A DNA stretch of 64,000 nucleotides from Gremmenia infestans (taxonomy: Eukaryota > Ascomycota > Leotiomycetes > Helotiales > Hamatocanthoscyphaceae), in contig JAFEVB010000036.1 in the NCBI GenBank assembly GCA_032629725.1, positions 1 to 64,000 on the forward strand, written 5' to 3'. The notes under the pieces were generated by a model. That model searched no databases. It saw nothing but the letters and a program-made list of their open reading frames with translations, and was not told the DNA's origin. The translations under genes and the position numbers were made by a program. This document shows positions 11,236 to 23,132 of the stretch, in pieces; position 1 is the first letter of the stretch, and each line of letters begins with the position of its first letter.

Positions 11236-11823
11236 CTTCAGATTTTGAGTAGAGAATTAAGAAGGGGATAAACTTTGTTGTTTTGAAAGGATAAATCTTG
11301 ACTGTGACATATACCACTACGCTAGGGATATATGATATATATACTAAACCCGAGTCGTTTAACTAGCCTACTAGGACTTGTGATTTGTATTCTCTCTATT
11401 TCATATTATATGACTTTATTCATAGTCTAAAATATTATAATAGGCGTTCATTTGACGCAAGCCGTAGCATTATTCAAAATTTATTCATGTATTTGGCCTT
11501 GTTTTCCATGTAAGTTCCATGGGTATATTAACTCCTATAGTGTTTCACAGCTGTCTTGATAAAAAGAAGAAACGTCCTGGTAGGTAGAAAAAAAGTGGCA
11601 TCGAATTGATGTGCTACATGGCAAGAACATCAAAAGTTAATAGGACTAGGACTTCCTGGATTTCGCAGTCTATCGCTTAGCGCCCGCCGCTAAGCTACAG
11701 TGGACGGACACGCCGCTAAAATAACAATAGCCTCCATTAACTCGTAAGATCCTAGCATCTTTAACACCAAAAACATCAACAACACAAGATCGTGTCTGAG
11801 GCAGAGTGCTTTGATTCCCAGGA
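11236..11823. other. Intergenic, AT-rich
   Basis: 3' flank of ALDH with TA-rich sequence (11310-11480), then the upstream region of the kinase gene. Nothing else supported. Confidence 0.5.
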
Positions 11824-13469
11824 TGGCTTCAAATATGATATACATCAACAATCGCATCATGGGCGTCGGTACTGCTGTCTAAAAGAGAGCGTGCTGTGTA
11901 CTGACATACTCTAGGAGAACCCAGAGAACTATGTACCAGGGAAGTTCCACCCAGTACACCTGGGTGACATTCTTAATGGCCGTTATTGTGTCTTTCGCAA
12001 GCTTGGCGCTGGATCCCAGTCCACTGTCTGGCTGGCAAAGGACAAAATGCAAGTGATTCGGCCAATTCTGCTCCAGGTAACTAACCCTACGCAGTGCTTC
12101 AAAGCGACGCTTCGTTGCTATCAAAGTACTCGGTGCCAAAATAAGCGAGGCCGAATTTAAGCTCGACAGACTCATACAGCCGTCCAATCACCCGGGTATG
12201 CAACATGTAGAGCTAGCTCTCGACGCCTTCGTGGTCCATGGACCCAATGGAGACCATTTCTGCAAGGTGCTTGAGCCTTTGGGCTCATCATTTCGCGATG
12301 TCCTCGAAACTGCTTTTGAAAAGCGTGCCCATCTTAACGAACCGGAAAGCTGGCTAGGAAAAGTGCTGGAAGGCGACCCGTGGTCTGCTCAACTCGCCAA
12401 ACAAGCATGTTGGCAGATGCTTTTAGGTCTTGATTATCTTCACAGCCAAGGCATAGCTCATCGGGATATTCAGCCAGCAAACTTTTGTATGGCCTTGAGC
12501 TACGACCTCTCATCGCTACATGAAAATGAAATTCAGAGAGCCGTTTGGCCTGAAAATGTGGAAGTAGTATCAGGCCATCCGGGTGAAGAAACTGAAGAAA
12601 ATCAGAGTAGTCGCCGTGCAGAACTGAGTCCCGAAGACGAAGATACTTCCTCGGATTCTGATGACGGGTCTCAAGACTCGTGGGAAAGGGAATTTGAAGA
12701 AGCCAAGAAGCTTGTTGAAGCGCACTGGCAGTCGTGTGAAGAAGGCAACAAACTGGCTGGGCCATTTTCTATTGAATGGAACAAAGCAAACCTCTTCAAC
12801 TCGCGGCATGACATCGAATTGCTGCGACGAAAGGATGGCAAGGCGTTAAAGCCGAACGAAATTCAGTATACCGTAGCAGCAACTCCCCTTAATGATCCAC
12901 TCCAGTTGGATGATTCATCCAGGGTTGTTCTGGTCGATCTCGGATTCTCCTGTTCCTTCGATGAATGCGAAAAACGTCCCTTGTATAATTTATCAGACTT
13001 CAAGCCACCGGAGTTACTGCTTGGTATACCGGCAACACACAAGGCTGAAATTTTCTCTCTTGGTCTTTTATTCTGGGAAGCTGTTATGCTCCGCCGATTA
13101 GTTGAGGCGCAATTCAGCTCTCACGATCCGCACCGTATTTACCAGAACAATCGACTATTGCGTGACCTTGTTCAACGTCTAGGTTCAGTTCCACCTACTA
13201 TTCGGAAAAAGTGGCCAGATGCTGATAGCTTTGTAAACCCGGATGGGGTCGCATTAGACATGCAAGAGCATGATCAGCAGGTCTATGGTCCGGATGACTT
13301 CGAGTACGGTGACATCTGGCATCATGCCAGGAGACGAAAGCCTCTCGACATGTCGGCCCTCGATATGGACGTCTTTGTAAATTTAGTTCAGAAAATGCTG
13401 CGATGGCAACCTGATTCGCGGCCGTCGACGGCTGAATTACTCCAGCATGAGTGGTTCAAAGGGCTCTAA
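11824..13469 (+). CDS. SRPK-like protein kinase with altered catalytic loop
   Basis: Well-supported exons are 11915-12048 and 12095-13469. The first exon is uncertain: an ATG at 11824 with a short exon ending near 11865 is the best candidate. The frame starts E-N-P-E-N-Y-V-P-G-K-F-H-P-V-H-L-G-D, the SRPK signature before the N-lobe. Then come the Gly loop L-G-A-G-S-Q-S-T-V-W-L-A, V-A-I-K-V-L, the catalytic loop H-R-D-I-Q-P-A-N (the usual K is Q), D-L-G in place of DFG, P-P-E-L-L-L-G-I, and S-x-G-x-x-F-W-E. An acidic Ser-rich insert sits between the catalytic loop and DLG, like the SRPK spacer. The 46-nt intron 12049-12094 is GC-AG (GCAAGT donor). SRPKs phosphorylate SR-type splicing factors; this copy belongs to the divergent SRPK-like set common in filamentous fungi and may be weak or inactive. 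Confidence 0.75.
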
Positions 13470-13739
13470 TATAATCATAGGCCCCAATGAAAAAAGCTTG
13501 CTTAAACCCCTCCATTTAGAGTTCGGCGGTGGATACCAATCAAGAGCGGTAGTTACTAAAGATGACTATTATATTCATGTATTTTCTAATTCTAAGAAAC
13601 ATAATTGCAACAGAATATTGCCTGTACGCTCAGCATCTTCGTCAACTGGAAATTTCTTCCTTTTACTTCTCGCTGTCTTCGGAAACATCCACTCTACCCT
13701 TCCCACTTCCAATACTTGTTGAACTAGATCCCTCAGGAT

Positions 13740-14420
13740 CTAGGTCAATAGGTATAATAATGATATGTTCTTGACCCCGTCATTCAAATCCCCGTCCTCT
13801 CCTCCAAGGCTCGTACTCTCCATTGCATTGTCAAGGCCCTGACTCTGAGTTTCCGAATCGATGCTTAACGAATGGCCCGGGATAAGATGTGGAGAGAACT
13901 GATGTTCTTCGGAGAGGCCTACAGCCTTCTTCCTGGGCAACATGTAAGCAACCATGTCTTCGTCGTCTTTGACTTGAGCAGTAAGACTGATGTTCTCTGC
14001 TATCAGACTATCGTTCTTTGCTCTCAGTGTGTCGATTTCTTCATAGAGGTGACGGACTCATTCTTCTGCATCCTCAATTTTCTGCTCCGAGTGCTGGGTA
14101 ACAATATTTTCCTGTTCACAAGAAGTAGACGCTCTGACATTGATATCGTTAAGCTTGTCTACCATTGCTGCTAGCGGTTAGACTTCCCATTTGTTGGTGT
14201 AAGTGTAGAAAGCGAGCTCATGGGTTATGATGATACATTGCGACGCAGAAATTGAACACTGTATAAGTCGTCCCTAGCAGGTTCATGTTTGATAATGCTC
14301 TCTTGTGTTGATCTGACTGAATTATGATTCATGACCGGGATTGTTACATCATCCAATCCCTCTGAAAGCTGTTTTGTTTCCTCTGCTGAAAAATTCCGGA
14401 ACCGGCTGCGGTCGAAATGC
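13740..14420 (-). pseudogene. Coiled-coil protein locus with in-frame stop
   Basis: On the minus strand a frame reads S-A-E-E-T-K-Q-L-S-E-G-L-D-D from about 14390. It can be joined by an intron (GTGTTC donor, GTCTAAC branch, acceptor before the ATG at 14165) to M-V-D-K-L-N-D-I-N-V-R. It then meets TGA at 14060-14058 and continues without frame change through a leucine-heptad stretch (L-Y-E-E-I-D-T-L-R-A-K-N-D-S-L-I-A-E-N) to a polar tail ending near 13740. The single stop interrupts a clear coiled coil; TGG to TGA is one transition. A short hydrophobic ATG frame at 14659 could be a 5' membrane exon but could not be linked. No family recognised. Confidence 0.4.
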
Positions 14421-14725
14421 TACCGTCAATCAAGGCAGGCTGAATTTCTGAAACATCGACGTGTCCTTCTATTTACCCTTGCACTGGAAGGAACTTGCAA
14501 ACTTCTCAAAGTCGGTGGAACAAGTGTTCACATTTTGATATGAGTAATAACCAACAGCAACATAAAGCAAAGCAGACATTTCCCAATCTTTCTGCTTGTA
14601 CAGACTGCAACCCATCGCACAACCAAAGCAACCAAAGCGATCAAAAGCAAAAACGCCATCTCTGACTAATTTACAACCTCCCACGCGAATTTAGCCTCCA
14701 ATCGTCAGATGTTTCCAGGAACCTT

Positions 14726-16211
14726 TTAGTCAGAATTTAACAAGTCCTCACTATCCAAGCCCAAAACTCCCATTGAATCATCAGCTGCCTCGCTTCCGAT
14801 CTCAACCCCGTCTTGGGAATTCTGAGGAACGGCAACGTCTGCTGGGTCCGAAGAAGCAACCTCGGATTGATTTCCTCTGAATTGTCGAGAGCGACCTCGA
14901 TGTACAAGCTGAGTCTCTCCACCCAGGGAAAAATTAGACTCATCATTGGAATTTCTCTCGCTGGCACCACCACTGACTTCGAATTGAGGGTCTGTTCCAG
15001 ATTGCGTTTCAGCCACGTGGCGAGTGTCCATACTCCGACTCTCCCTCGCAATTGCTTCTCCCCGGCTCGAACCGGGGCGCCAGTCACTTGAAACATTTGG
15101 TTGTTCATCCGACTGGCTTATAAATCCCTCCAACTTACAGATACACTCCTCGAGTACTTCTTGCTGTAATCTGCTCGAGGATTTAACCTCTGTCAATTTG
15201 CTGATGATGTATTCCCCAATATCGATGTTTCCATGGCTTGATTGAACGTCAGGTATCGTGGAGAGACTGCCATGCTGACTGGATGCGCTCGTATTGGGTT
15301 GGAGGTTATCACTATAATTATCTAGGCGGGGGGGGGTGATTCTTTGTCACCCAAAAGCGGTGAGGTTGAGTGCCGTTTGTGGAAGGCTCGGCGGGTTGGG
15401 GACCTAGGATTGTTGATCGAGTCGCTTCGGGGGTTGTCCTGGACATCTTCAGACTGACTGGGCTGATCAGATTCCGTTCCTCCTCGAAGATGAACTCTCT
15501 TGCCATCCTGTTCCTTCTCCAGCTTTGCCGCCTGGGTAAAGACCGCATCAGACCTAGCGGCATTGTTAACACTCTTGGCATTGTAAGGAGTCCGCTAATT
15601 GCCATACGCCTTAGTTACCTTGGCGGATCAGCATGGGCATTGCTTGGAGGTGCCTTGGCACGGTCTTGGTCTAGATTCTCATACGCTCTTCCCAAGCTCG
15701 CATTTGGCGCAAGGTGTCGGTAACTGTCGACTCGGCGGTTGTTTGATTTGCCGTTTGAGTTACTGTCGCCACTGGGTCCGAATCCATGCTCAGGTCCAGC
15801 GCCTCCATTGCTTCCATTCTGCTGATCTCCAAGCCCATTTGAAGGTCCATTTCCAGGTCCGCTGCCTCCGCCGACATCTCCGACTCCACGTCCACGTCTA
15901 CCTTCAAGTGCATCTCCACTTCCACCCCCATTTGAAGGTCGGTCTCCACCGTGGCCTTCATCTCCAGAGCCATCTCCATCTCCAAACGTCTTATGTTGAA
16001 AGTCTACGGCAGCCTCCGTCAGTCTCACGCCGGCATCGGCAAGCTCCATCGTGCGCACTTCGACTTTTGCCTGTTCTAGCTCGGCTCTGGAGCGGAACAC
16101 CATAGAATCAGCGCCTTCGACGAGCCAATCTGCCAGCTTACCAATCTCATCTTCCACTTCCTGGATTTTGGTTTCTAAAAAACCAGGATTGTACATTGGT
16201 GGGTTGTTCAT
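14726..16211 (-). CDS. Gly/Ser/Asp-rich hypothetical protein; frame break at a C9 run
   Basis: A start at 16211 gives M-N-N-P-P-M-Y-N-P-G-F followed by a predicted helical region (E-T-K-I-Q-E-V-E-D-E-I-G-K-L) and a long Gly/Asp/Asn low-complexity segment. A 64-nt intron (GTAACT donor after A-D-P-P, GTTAAC branch, GCTAG acceptor) links it to S-D-A-V-F-T-Q-A-A-K-L-E-K-E. That frame ends in TAG just after a run of nine C (minus strand; 15328-15336). One extra C would carry it into R-L-D-N-Y-S-D-N-L-Q and on to the 14726 stop. An alternative GTCAGT donor about 110-140 nt upstream, with the CCTAG acceptor, would also keep frame. The C-terminal part is Ser/Asp-rich with a short Cys-containing helix. 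No function can be assigned. Confidence 0.4.
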
Positions 16212-17283
16212 GGTGGTGTCCGTGTTGAAGATTCCGATGCGTATGAAGAAGCTCCTATAGAGTGGCAAGTCCGCAGTCCGGGGAGCAGAGTCCCATTCTT
16301 ATACAACTGAGCCCAAATATCATCAAAGAACAGTAGGTCCATACGACCAACCTTTCAAACATCAAAGCAGCAGAGAGTCTGATGACAAGACTCTCACCAA
16401 ACCCGTCTATCAATGAAATGAAAAGCAGCCACGAGAATCCGTAGCTTTGAGTCTGTAGCTTTGAGGCCTTCAAAGGTTTGGAAACTAGCAGTGACCTACC
16501 TCCTTCAGTAAACAAACCCGGCGGCCTGAGATTGTGAAACGACTGATTTTCTCCCGCAAATTAGAACTGAGAAGGATATTCACTCTTCAAAGAAATGGAC
16601 AGTTGTGTATACATGTGCAGTCGTGAACATACCATGAATTTACCTTCCAAGCGTCATAGCAATATAAAGAGCGTCAATTCGAGCAAGTCCACCGCATTTC
16701 AACATGAGCATGAACATTTAGGCACTGCCCCCCTCAAACTGGCAAAGCAACGAATATGGCAAGACTGTTCCGCTCCACCCGTCAAGCTAAAACATGACAA
16801 ACCAAGACAAATAAAGATTTTATCGACCTCTGATCATGGGCATGCCGAACGTTCTACAATACCTACCTTTCACATCTCCAAAGAACTGGGAACTGGCAGT
16901 AAGGTATTAATTGACTACCTGTAAGCACTATCCCACAAGCAGCTACAGATATCCCGAACCCAAAGTATGGGTAGCTACATGAGTGCTCCACATAAGAACC
17001 ATACCACCTTTATACATCCCCTACTATCAATCTTGACAAAGCAATCCACCCGCAAACTATCTGTCGCATCAGATCTCTCCTCTATTGCCACCTTGTACGT
17101 GGGCGGGCTGTGATATCGAAGCCTTTGATGGGTCGACATAGCCTTTGGATCTCTTAATCGTCCTTTCAATCTCACACGAATGTAAGGTGCCGAATGAGAG
17201 CAGCTGGTGTCTTCCACGGCTATCCGTTTCGATAAGATATATCCATGTTGTCCAATGCATTCAAGGACCTCTCAAAGAATCGA
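16212..17283. other. Intergenic, nothing supported
   Basis: A minus-strand hydrophobic frame (16515-16255) and a plus-strand frame (16595-16924) lack a family match or a credible splice context. The region also holds the 3' end of the UPF1 transcript. TGTAGCTTTGAG is directly repeated near 16440-16465. Confidence 0.4.
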
Positions 17284-20200
17284 TCAATCGTAGCCGCCGC
17301 CAATCTGGCTAGCAAACGCAGTGGAGACACTTTTCTCATCGTCGTCCAAGCGGCGACCGCTCAACAAGGAACTACTTCCAAAAACACTTCCCGCATCACC
17401 GGTCTTGTAATCTGCCATGCGACCACCAGACTCGACGTAGCGCTTCAGACGGTCAGATTGACTTAAGCTGGTCTGCTTCTGCGCATCGCCAAGACCGGCA
17501 CCCAAGCTAGCACCACCTTGACCAATGCCCTTGCCGTCCATCATGCTGCTGGTTGCATCAGTGAGCTCGCTAGCTGCGACAGATTCGCCCGCAATACTCT
17601 CCGAGCCACGACCCCTGGCCTTCTGACCATTGTTACGACCTCGAGGATCAAGACCAGGCCAAGAATCACCGTTGAAGTTGGAGAACATCTGAGGGTAGGC
17701 AGAACCGATCCCAACACCACCAAGAGCAGAAGAATGGATCGAGGAGACGTCGTCAGGGATGTAGCTCATCATAGAACCAGCATCGAATTCTTGATTGCTC
17801 TTCCCATTAACTCCAGGGTGTCCGTTAAATGCCGAGTGAGCCATTTGGTAGCGTTGAGGTCCACGGTAGGTTGCCTTGGGACGGCTGAATTGAAGCAGAG
17901 AGGTCTGCAGGTTGGAAAGTGGACCTTCAACGAGGCAGTTGCGTTCCTTAAAATATTGCAGGAGGTAATGCCAAAGTGGGTGCTTGGACAGGACCTTTGG
18001 ATTACCGAGAACAACGAGCCCGTACTTGGCACGTGTCAAAGCGACATTCAGTCGTCTAGGATCGCTCAAGAAACCGATGCCCTGGTGGTCGTTGGAACGA
18101 ACGCAGGACAGTACAATAAAATCTTTCTCTCTACCCTGGAAAGCATCAACGGAAGCAACTTCAATCTCCTTGTAGCTCTCCTTCTTGAAGGTTCCAGTAT
18201 TTTGCATAGAGCTGACAACAAATGATCGTTGGCCCTCGTATGGAGTAATGACACCAATATCTGCAGGCTGAACGCCGGCCTTGAAGAAACGGGTGACGAT
18301 CTTTTCAACGTTGGAGGCTTCAGTCCGATTGAGGTATGAAGTACCGGAAGCTGAGATTTCTTCATTGCCAAGATTAGACCAGAACATCATGGGAGAATCG
18401 GCAACGGGCCATGGGAAGTCAACATCACGGCGAAGTCTCTGCGCCATGGTAACACCATTCTGAAGCGAGCCCTCGTAGAACATGTTCGACGGGAACTCGG
18501 AAAGACAAGGATGCATACGATACTGGACGTTGAGACGAATAGGGTGCTCGCGCAGGATGACCAGACGTTCAAAGAGGGATTGGTTGAGACCAGCTTTGGC
18601 AGCCTTCTTGTTCATGATGACTGGACCTAACTGCTGATGATCTCCGACCAACACAACTTGTTTGCATCCAAGAACCAATGGGATCATGCATTCTGGCTCG
18701 GCTGATTGGGTGGATTCGTCGATCAATACAGTTCGAAACTTCATCTTGGCCAGGCGAGGATCACCAGCACCAACGCAGGTACAGCAAATGACATCTGCGT
18801 TGCTGAGAATCTCACGCTCTGCAGCGCGGGTCAGAGTCTTGAACTTCTTTTCATCCTGGCTGGACAATTCGCCAAGTTCGCTCTTCAGCTGGGAGAGCTT
18901 GGTCAGTTCGAGATTGCTGTCATTCATGCGAACCTGCTCGTGAAGAGAGAGGAAGCCAACTGAAGATTCAACATCCTCACGCGACTTGGCTGTCAGACGA
19001 ACGACCTTCAATCCAGTACGGTGGATACGCTCGCAGAGTTGATCGACTGCAACGTTAGATGGTGCACAGACAAGAACCTGGCCTCCGTTGACTTTGGCAA
19101 GATGGTAGATGATGGTGGCTGATGTGACAGTCTTTCCGGTTCCAGGTGGGCCTTGAATCAGACTGAGAGGCTTCTGGATGACACTCTTGACAGCATTGAT
19201 TTGACTGCTGTTCAATTCGGGAAGACCAGGAACGCTGAATTTCTTGGGCATCTGAATCTTCATAGGGGCTGCCGCGACTTCGTGGCCGAGGAGCTTGTGG
19301 AATATGTATCCAGAAACGCTCATCTCGTCAACCGCAAATGTCTTCATGGCGAACTGCATGCGGTCATACGAAGTGGCCTTCCAGACATAATCGGCGGAGA
19401 AGTTGTGGGTGCATTCCGTAGGTACAGACTTGTCGTTGCCGACCTTTCGCAGTTCGATCGTGACCTCGTCAGATTGGTTGTTTGGAATCTTAATGACATA
19501 TCCCACGCCCTCCCAAACTGGTCGTAGCTCTCCCTTGTACTTCAGGCGCATTTCATCACCAACTGCAAGCTTGACATCTCCTAACTCAATCTTGGGAAGA
19601 ACAAAGCTGGCTAGATGCTTGTTGTTGAGACCATAATCCCATCGAATGACCAAACCATCCTCAGATTGAGCTTCCTTCAACTTGCGATCGTAGTCTGCCT
19701 CGATCTTGACAAGGGGGCCAAAGACATTCTGGTACTGGTATGCATCATCGTATTTCAAGAGAACAGGAGCTGGCTCGTCATCGATTCCAGCGGCCTTCTC
19801 CAGATCGGCAATGGTAGCATTCGCATTGTCCTTCCACATCTCCTCCAGCTTTGCAATGTTTGGTGGGGTCAAATGTCTCGCACGAAGCTGCTCGGCATCT
19901 GTAGGCACTGACACAAGCCAAGGCAAGAATGAGCGATCTTCGATCAGTGGTTGCCATCTTGAAATATCCCAACTCATATCCTTCGAGGACGGTGCAGAGG
20001 CGCAAGGTTGGCGACAGAGGAGTACAACAACCGTGTCGGATTTTGCGGGAATGAATCCAAGCAAGAACACGTTCTTTGTACCACAGTTGTAACATTCAAG
20101 GACCGTATCTCCGAGCGTGGAAAGCGGATGAAGCTGGACTTCCTTGTGTCGCGCGCGGACTAGATGGTTGACGATGTGGGAAGAGGTGGCGTTTCCTCGA

Positions 20201-20618
20201 GCGCTGCAGAACCACTTGCTACATCCTAGACACTTGACGACGCAACTTGGGGAATGGATGCCACAGTACCTGTACCAATTAGTTTTGCCATAATCCGTTT
20301 GTCGGAGGAGAGAACTTACGCGCAAGCATGTGCGGGAAGTTCCTTCTCGTCCTCCACTCCTCTGAGACCCAAAGTCTTCATCCCCTCCACTGGCATACTC
20401 GCCAGGCTCTCGGAATCATCATCATCAAAAACTTCAGTCTCGTTGTCATCGTCGTCGTTCCGTCTCCTAGTGGGACCTAGACCACCACGTCCTCCATATT
20501 GGCCGTAGAGAAGGCTCTCGTCCGGGTCGATGTTGGAGAGGTCGTCGGCGCCAGCATTTATTGCAGCGGCAGAGTCAGAAATGAGATGGTTCCCGAGGTG
20601 GGTGAAAGCGCCTTCCAT
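17284..20618 (-). CDS. UPF1: UPF1/NAM7 ATP-dependent RNA helicase (nonsense-mediated decay)
   Basis: Two exons, 20618-20320 and 20269-17284, give 1094 aa, normal for fungal UPF1. After an acidic N-terminus comes the Cys/His-rich zinc region (A-C-A-Y-C-G-I-H, C-V-V-K-C-L-G-C, W-F-C) that binds UPF2. Next are the SF1 helicase motifs: Q-G-P-P-G-T-G-K-T near residue 473, V-C-A-P-S-N-V-A-V-D-Q-L, L-I-D-E-S-T-Q-S-A-E-P-E (motif II), G-D-H-Q-Q-L-G-P, Q-Y-R-M-H-P, and V-D-A-F-Q-G-R-E-K-D with L-T-R-A-K-Y-G-L. The Gly/Gln/Ser tail has dispersed S-Q sites. The protein surveys premature stop codons in the cytoplasm with UPF2/UPF3. It is divergent from IMP4 across 562 bp. Confidence 0.98.
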
Positions 20619-21180
20619 TGTAGGGGAGGATTGTTTTGACTGCTAGAGGGAAGAATAGGATTAGTTAGTCCAGGACGATTAGAACGGGTAGAAGAGGAAG
20701 CATGGAATGCAACCGGCCGTGGAAGAAATAAAGTGCCGGGAGAGAGGAGAAGATGGTGGCACTGGGATGGGGTTTCCTCACTTTATTTAAATCTGAATTT
20801 GTTCAGCAGCCTCGCCTTCGCCTTGTTTGGTGGGTAGGCGTGGCGCGAAGAAAGAATTTTGTTACAGACGCGCCCGTTCGTCCTCAAGTCATCATCGATA
20901 CAGCACGAGGTTCTGGGCAAGTTGGAAGTCTTGCGCAGATGTTTTTCCTGGTGACGGTGTTGTATTTGTATCTTCGCGGTGGTGGTACTGGTACAGGTGG
21001 TGGTGGAAGAAAATGTTGGTGTTGCAGGTGGATTGAATGTGGGATGCAGAAGAGCCGCCCGCCCAAGCCAAGGGGCGGAATGTGTAGCGCAGGCGGGCAA
21101 AACCTTGTCAGAATTTTATATTTTATATTTTTATAATATCGAAGAACTTCAATCTTTTGCGCCGACAGCTCCACACAATC
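20619..21180. promoter_or_regulatory. Bidirectional promoter interval UPF1/IMP4
   Basis: 562 bp separate the two divergent ATGs. It contains purine-rich and TGGTGG-rich stretches (near 20979-21006) and an AT-rich segment (21114-21140) close to the IMP4 start. No specific binding site is claimed. Confidence 0.4.
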
Positions 21181-22203
21181 ATGAATGTAAGTATCTCACT
21201 TTTACTTGGTAGTACGTGATGGGGAAACAGCTTGACAACAAAATCTACACCAACCAAAACATATTGATTTCAACTGCTCCCGTATACAAACTTCATAGCT
21301 AACCTGCCGCAGCGCAAGCAAGCCCGCCAACGAAAGGACTACCTCTATCGACGGGCCCTCACGCTCCAGCAAGCAGAGATTTCAGAGAAGAGAGCAAAGC
21401 TACGAGCCTCTCTATCCTCCGGGAAACCATTGGATCCTGCGATTGCCAACGACAAGACGCTGCGGGAGGATTACAAGTATGATGAATCAAGACCCGATTT
21501 GACGGCAAATGAGGAGCTTGATTTGGACGATGAATACTCTCAACTCTCTGGAATTGTTGATCCACGAGTGCTCGTAACAACCTCACGAGATCCTTCCACC
21601 AGACTATCCTCTTTTGCCAAAGAAATCCGATTACTGCTACCAACATCGATACGACTGAACCGAGGAAATTTGATTCTTCCAAATCTTGTACAATCTGCAC
21701 AGGCGTCGGGACTTTCAGACATTATTCTGCTACATGAACATCGAGGCACACCAACGGCTTTGACTCTTTCGCATTTCCCACATGGTCCTACAGTGTCATT
21801 CTCCCTACACAACGTCGTCCTACGCCATGATATTCCCAACAGTTCCAGAGGGACCGTCTCGGAATCATACCCACACCTGATTTTCGAAGGCTTCACATCT
21901 CGGTTGGGACAACGAATGGTCAAGATATTAAAGCACATCTTCCCACCAAGAGAAGCCATCACGAACAAGACAAAGCTAGGTAGCAGAGTGGTAACATTCA
22001 AGAATATTGAAGATAGCATCGAGGTACGGCATCACGTCTTTGTGAAAACGTCGTATCAGAGTGTCGAATTGGCAGAGGTTGGTCCAAGGATGACGATGAG
22101 GTGTTTTGAAATCAGGGGTGGAACGTTGGAGAACAAAGATGGCGATGTGGAGTGGCGGTTGAACCAGTATACCAGAACAAGTCGAAAGAAGGATTATTTG
22201 TGA
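21181..22203 (+). CDS. IMP4: IMP4, U3 snoRNP Brix-domain protein
   Basis: Exon 1 (21181-21186) holds only ATG AAT; the GTAAGT intron runs to the CCGCAG acceptor and exon 2 is 21313-22203. The product is 298 aa, the normal IMP4 size. It starts with the conserved R-K-Q-A-R-Q-R-K-D-Y-L-Y-R-R-A and continues into the Brix domain: V-L-V-T-T-S-R-D-P-S, a sigma70-like R-x-x-R-G, H-E-H-R-G-T-P, L-I-F-E-G-F-T-S-R-L-G and H-V-F-V-K-T. IMP4 with MPP10 and IMP3 joins U3 snoRNA to pre-18S rRNA in the nucleolar small-subunit processome. The frame at 21430 starts internally and lacks the conserved N-terminus, so the two-codon first exon is required. Confidence 0.96.
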
Positions 22204-23132
22204 ACTAGGAAAAGTCATTGCTGTTTAGCGTGGAGTTGGGGATAAAATTTACTTGGTTGAGTTACCAGCCTCGCAGAATTTCTACGAGTTCCACCCAGCC
22301 TTCGATCATTTCTGTGACGTACGGTACAACCCAGACTGTGAGAATCACTCGGCGTGCTTCGTCGAGCATGGGAGTAAAGACTGGGAGGGTAGTGAAGAGA
22401 TGCATTTCGGATATACTTTAGTAAGGAAGTCAACGGGGCCATTTCTCCATTCTGACGTATTTCATCGTTCACTTTCCTTTTGACTCTTCATGCTTCAAAC
22501 GGTATATTGGGGAATATGCAAGCCATGGGTATAGGTACAGCACATATGTCGAGCTGATTCTCCTTTGTGTTTGTGTTTCGCTGCTGCATAGTGATGGCAA
22601 ACAACTTACACTCTGGTCTCATCTGTAAATACATGTTTATAGATCCGACACCAAGGATCTAACACCACAAACTGTTTGGCTGGTATATACATACTTACAA
22701 ATGTATTTCTCGCAAGCAAGTGCATACGTAGCAGATTTGACTGGGAGTTTATTGCATAACCTGGAAGGGCTCGATATCATCTAGTCGACATCATACTCGG
22801 TACATTTCCCTACATGACTACGCCTCTTGATCTAACAACACCACACCACTGCATCAATCAGCTGCCTGCATCTAAATATAAACACAGAATACGAGTAAAT
22901 CCCTGTAATTAATTATATATCCACGTGATGGGCTAGATCGTGGGGTTCTCCACTACAAGCCTTATCTGAAGAATGGCTTGCCTTACGATTGGCTTAGCGA
23001 GTTACCATCAACTGCAACTGTGTCTTTCATCCCACTGCTGACAGCCATTCTTACAGCCTCGTGCATAAATCACATTTACCTTGCAAGTATTACCTAATTA
23101 GCTAGGTATATCTTCATATCCGTATCGTGTGG
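22204..23132. other. Intergenic
   Basis: 3' flank of IMP4 then the promoter of the DMT gene. A plus frame at 22253-22483 has plausible composition but no match and no start context. A CACGTG core lies at about 22922. Nothing else seen. Confidence 0.45.

Noticed and set aside
17518..18225. Plus-strand frame of 235 aa opposite UPF1
   Set aside because: Shadow of the UPF1 coding strand.
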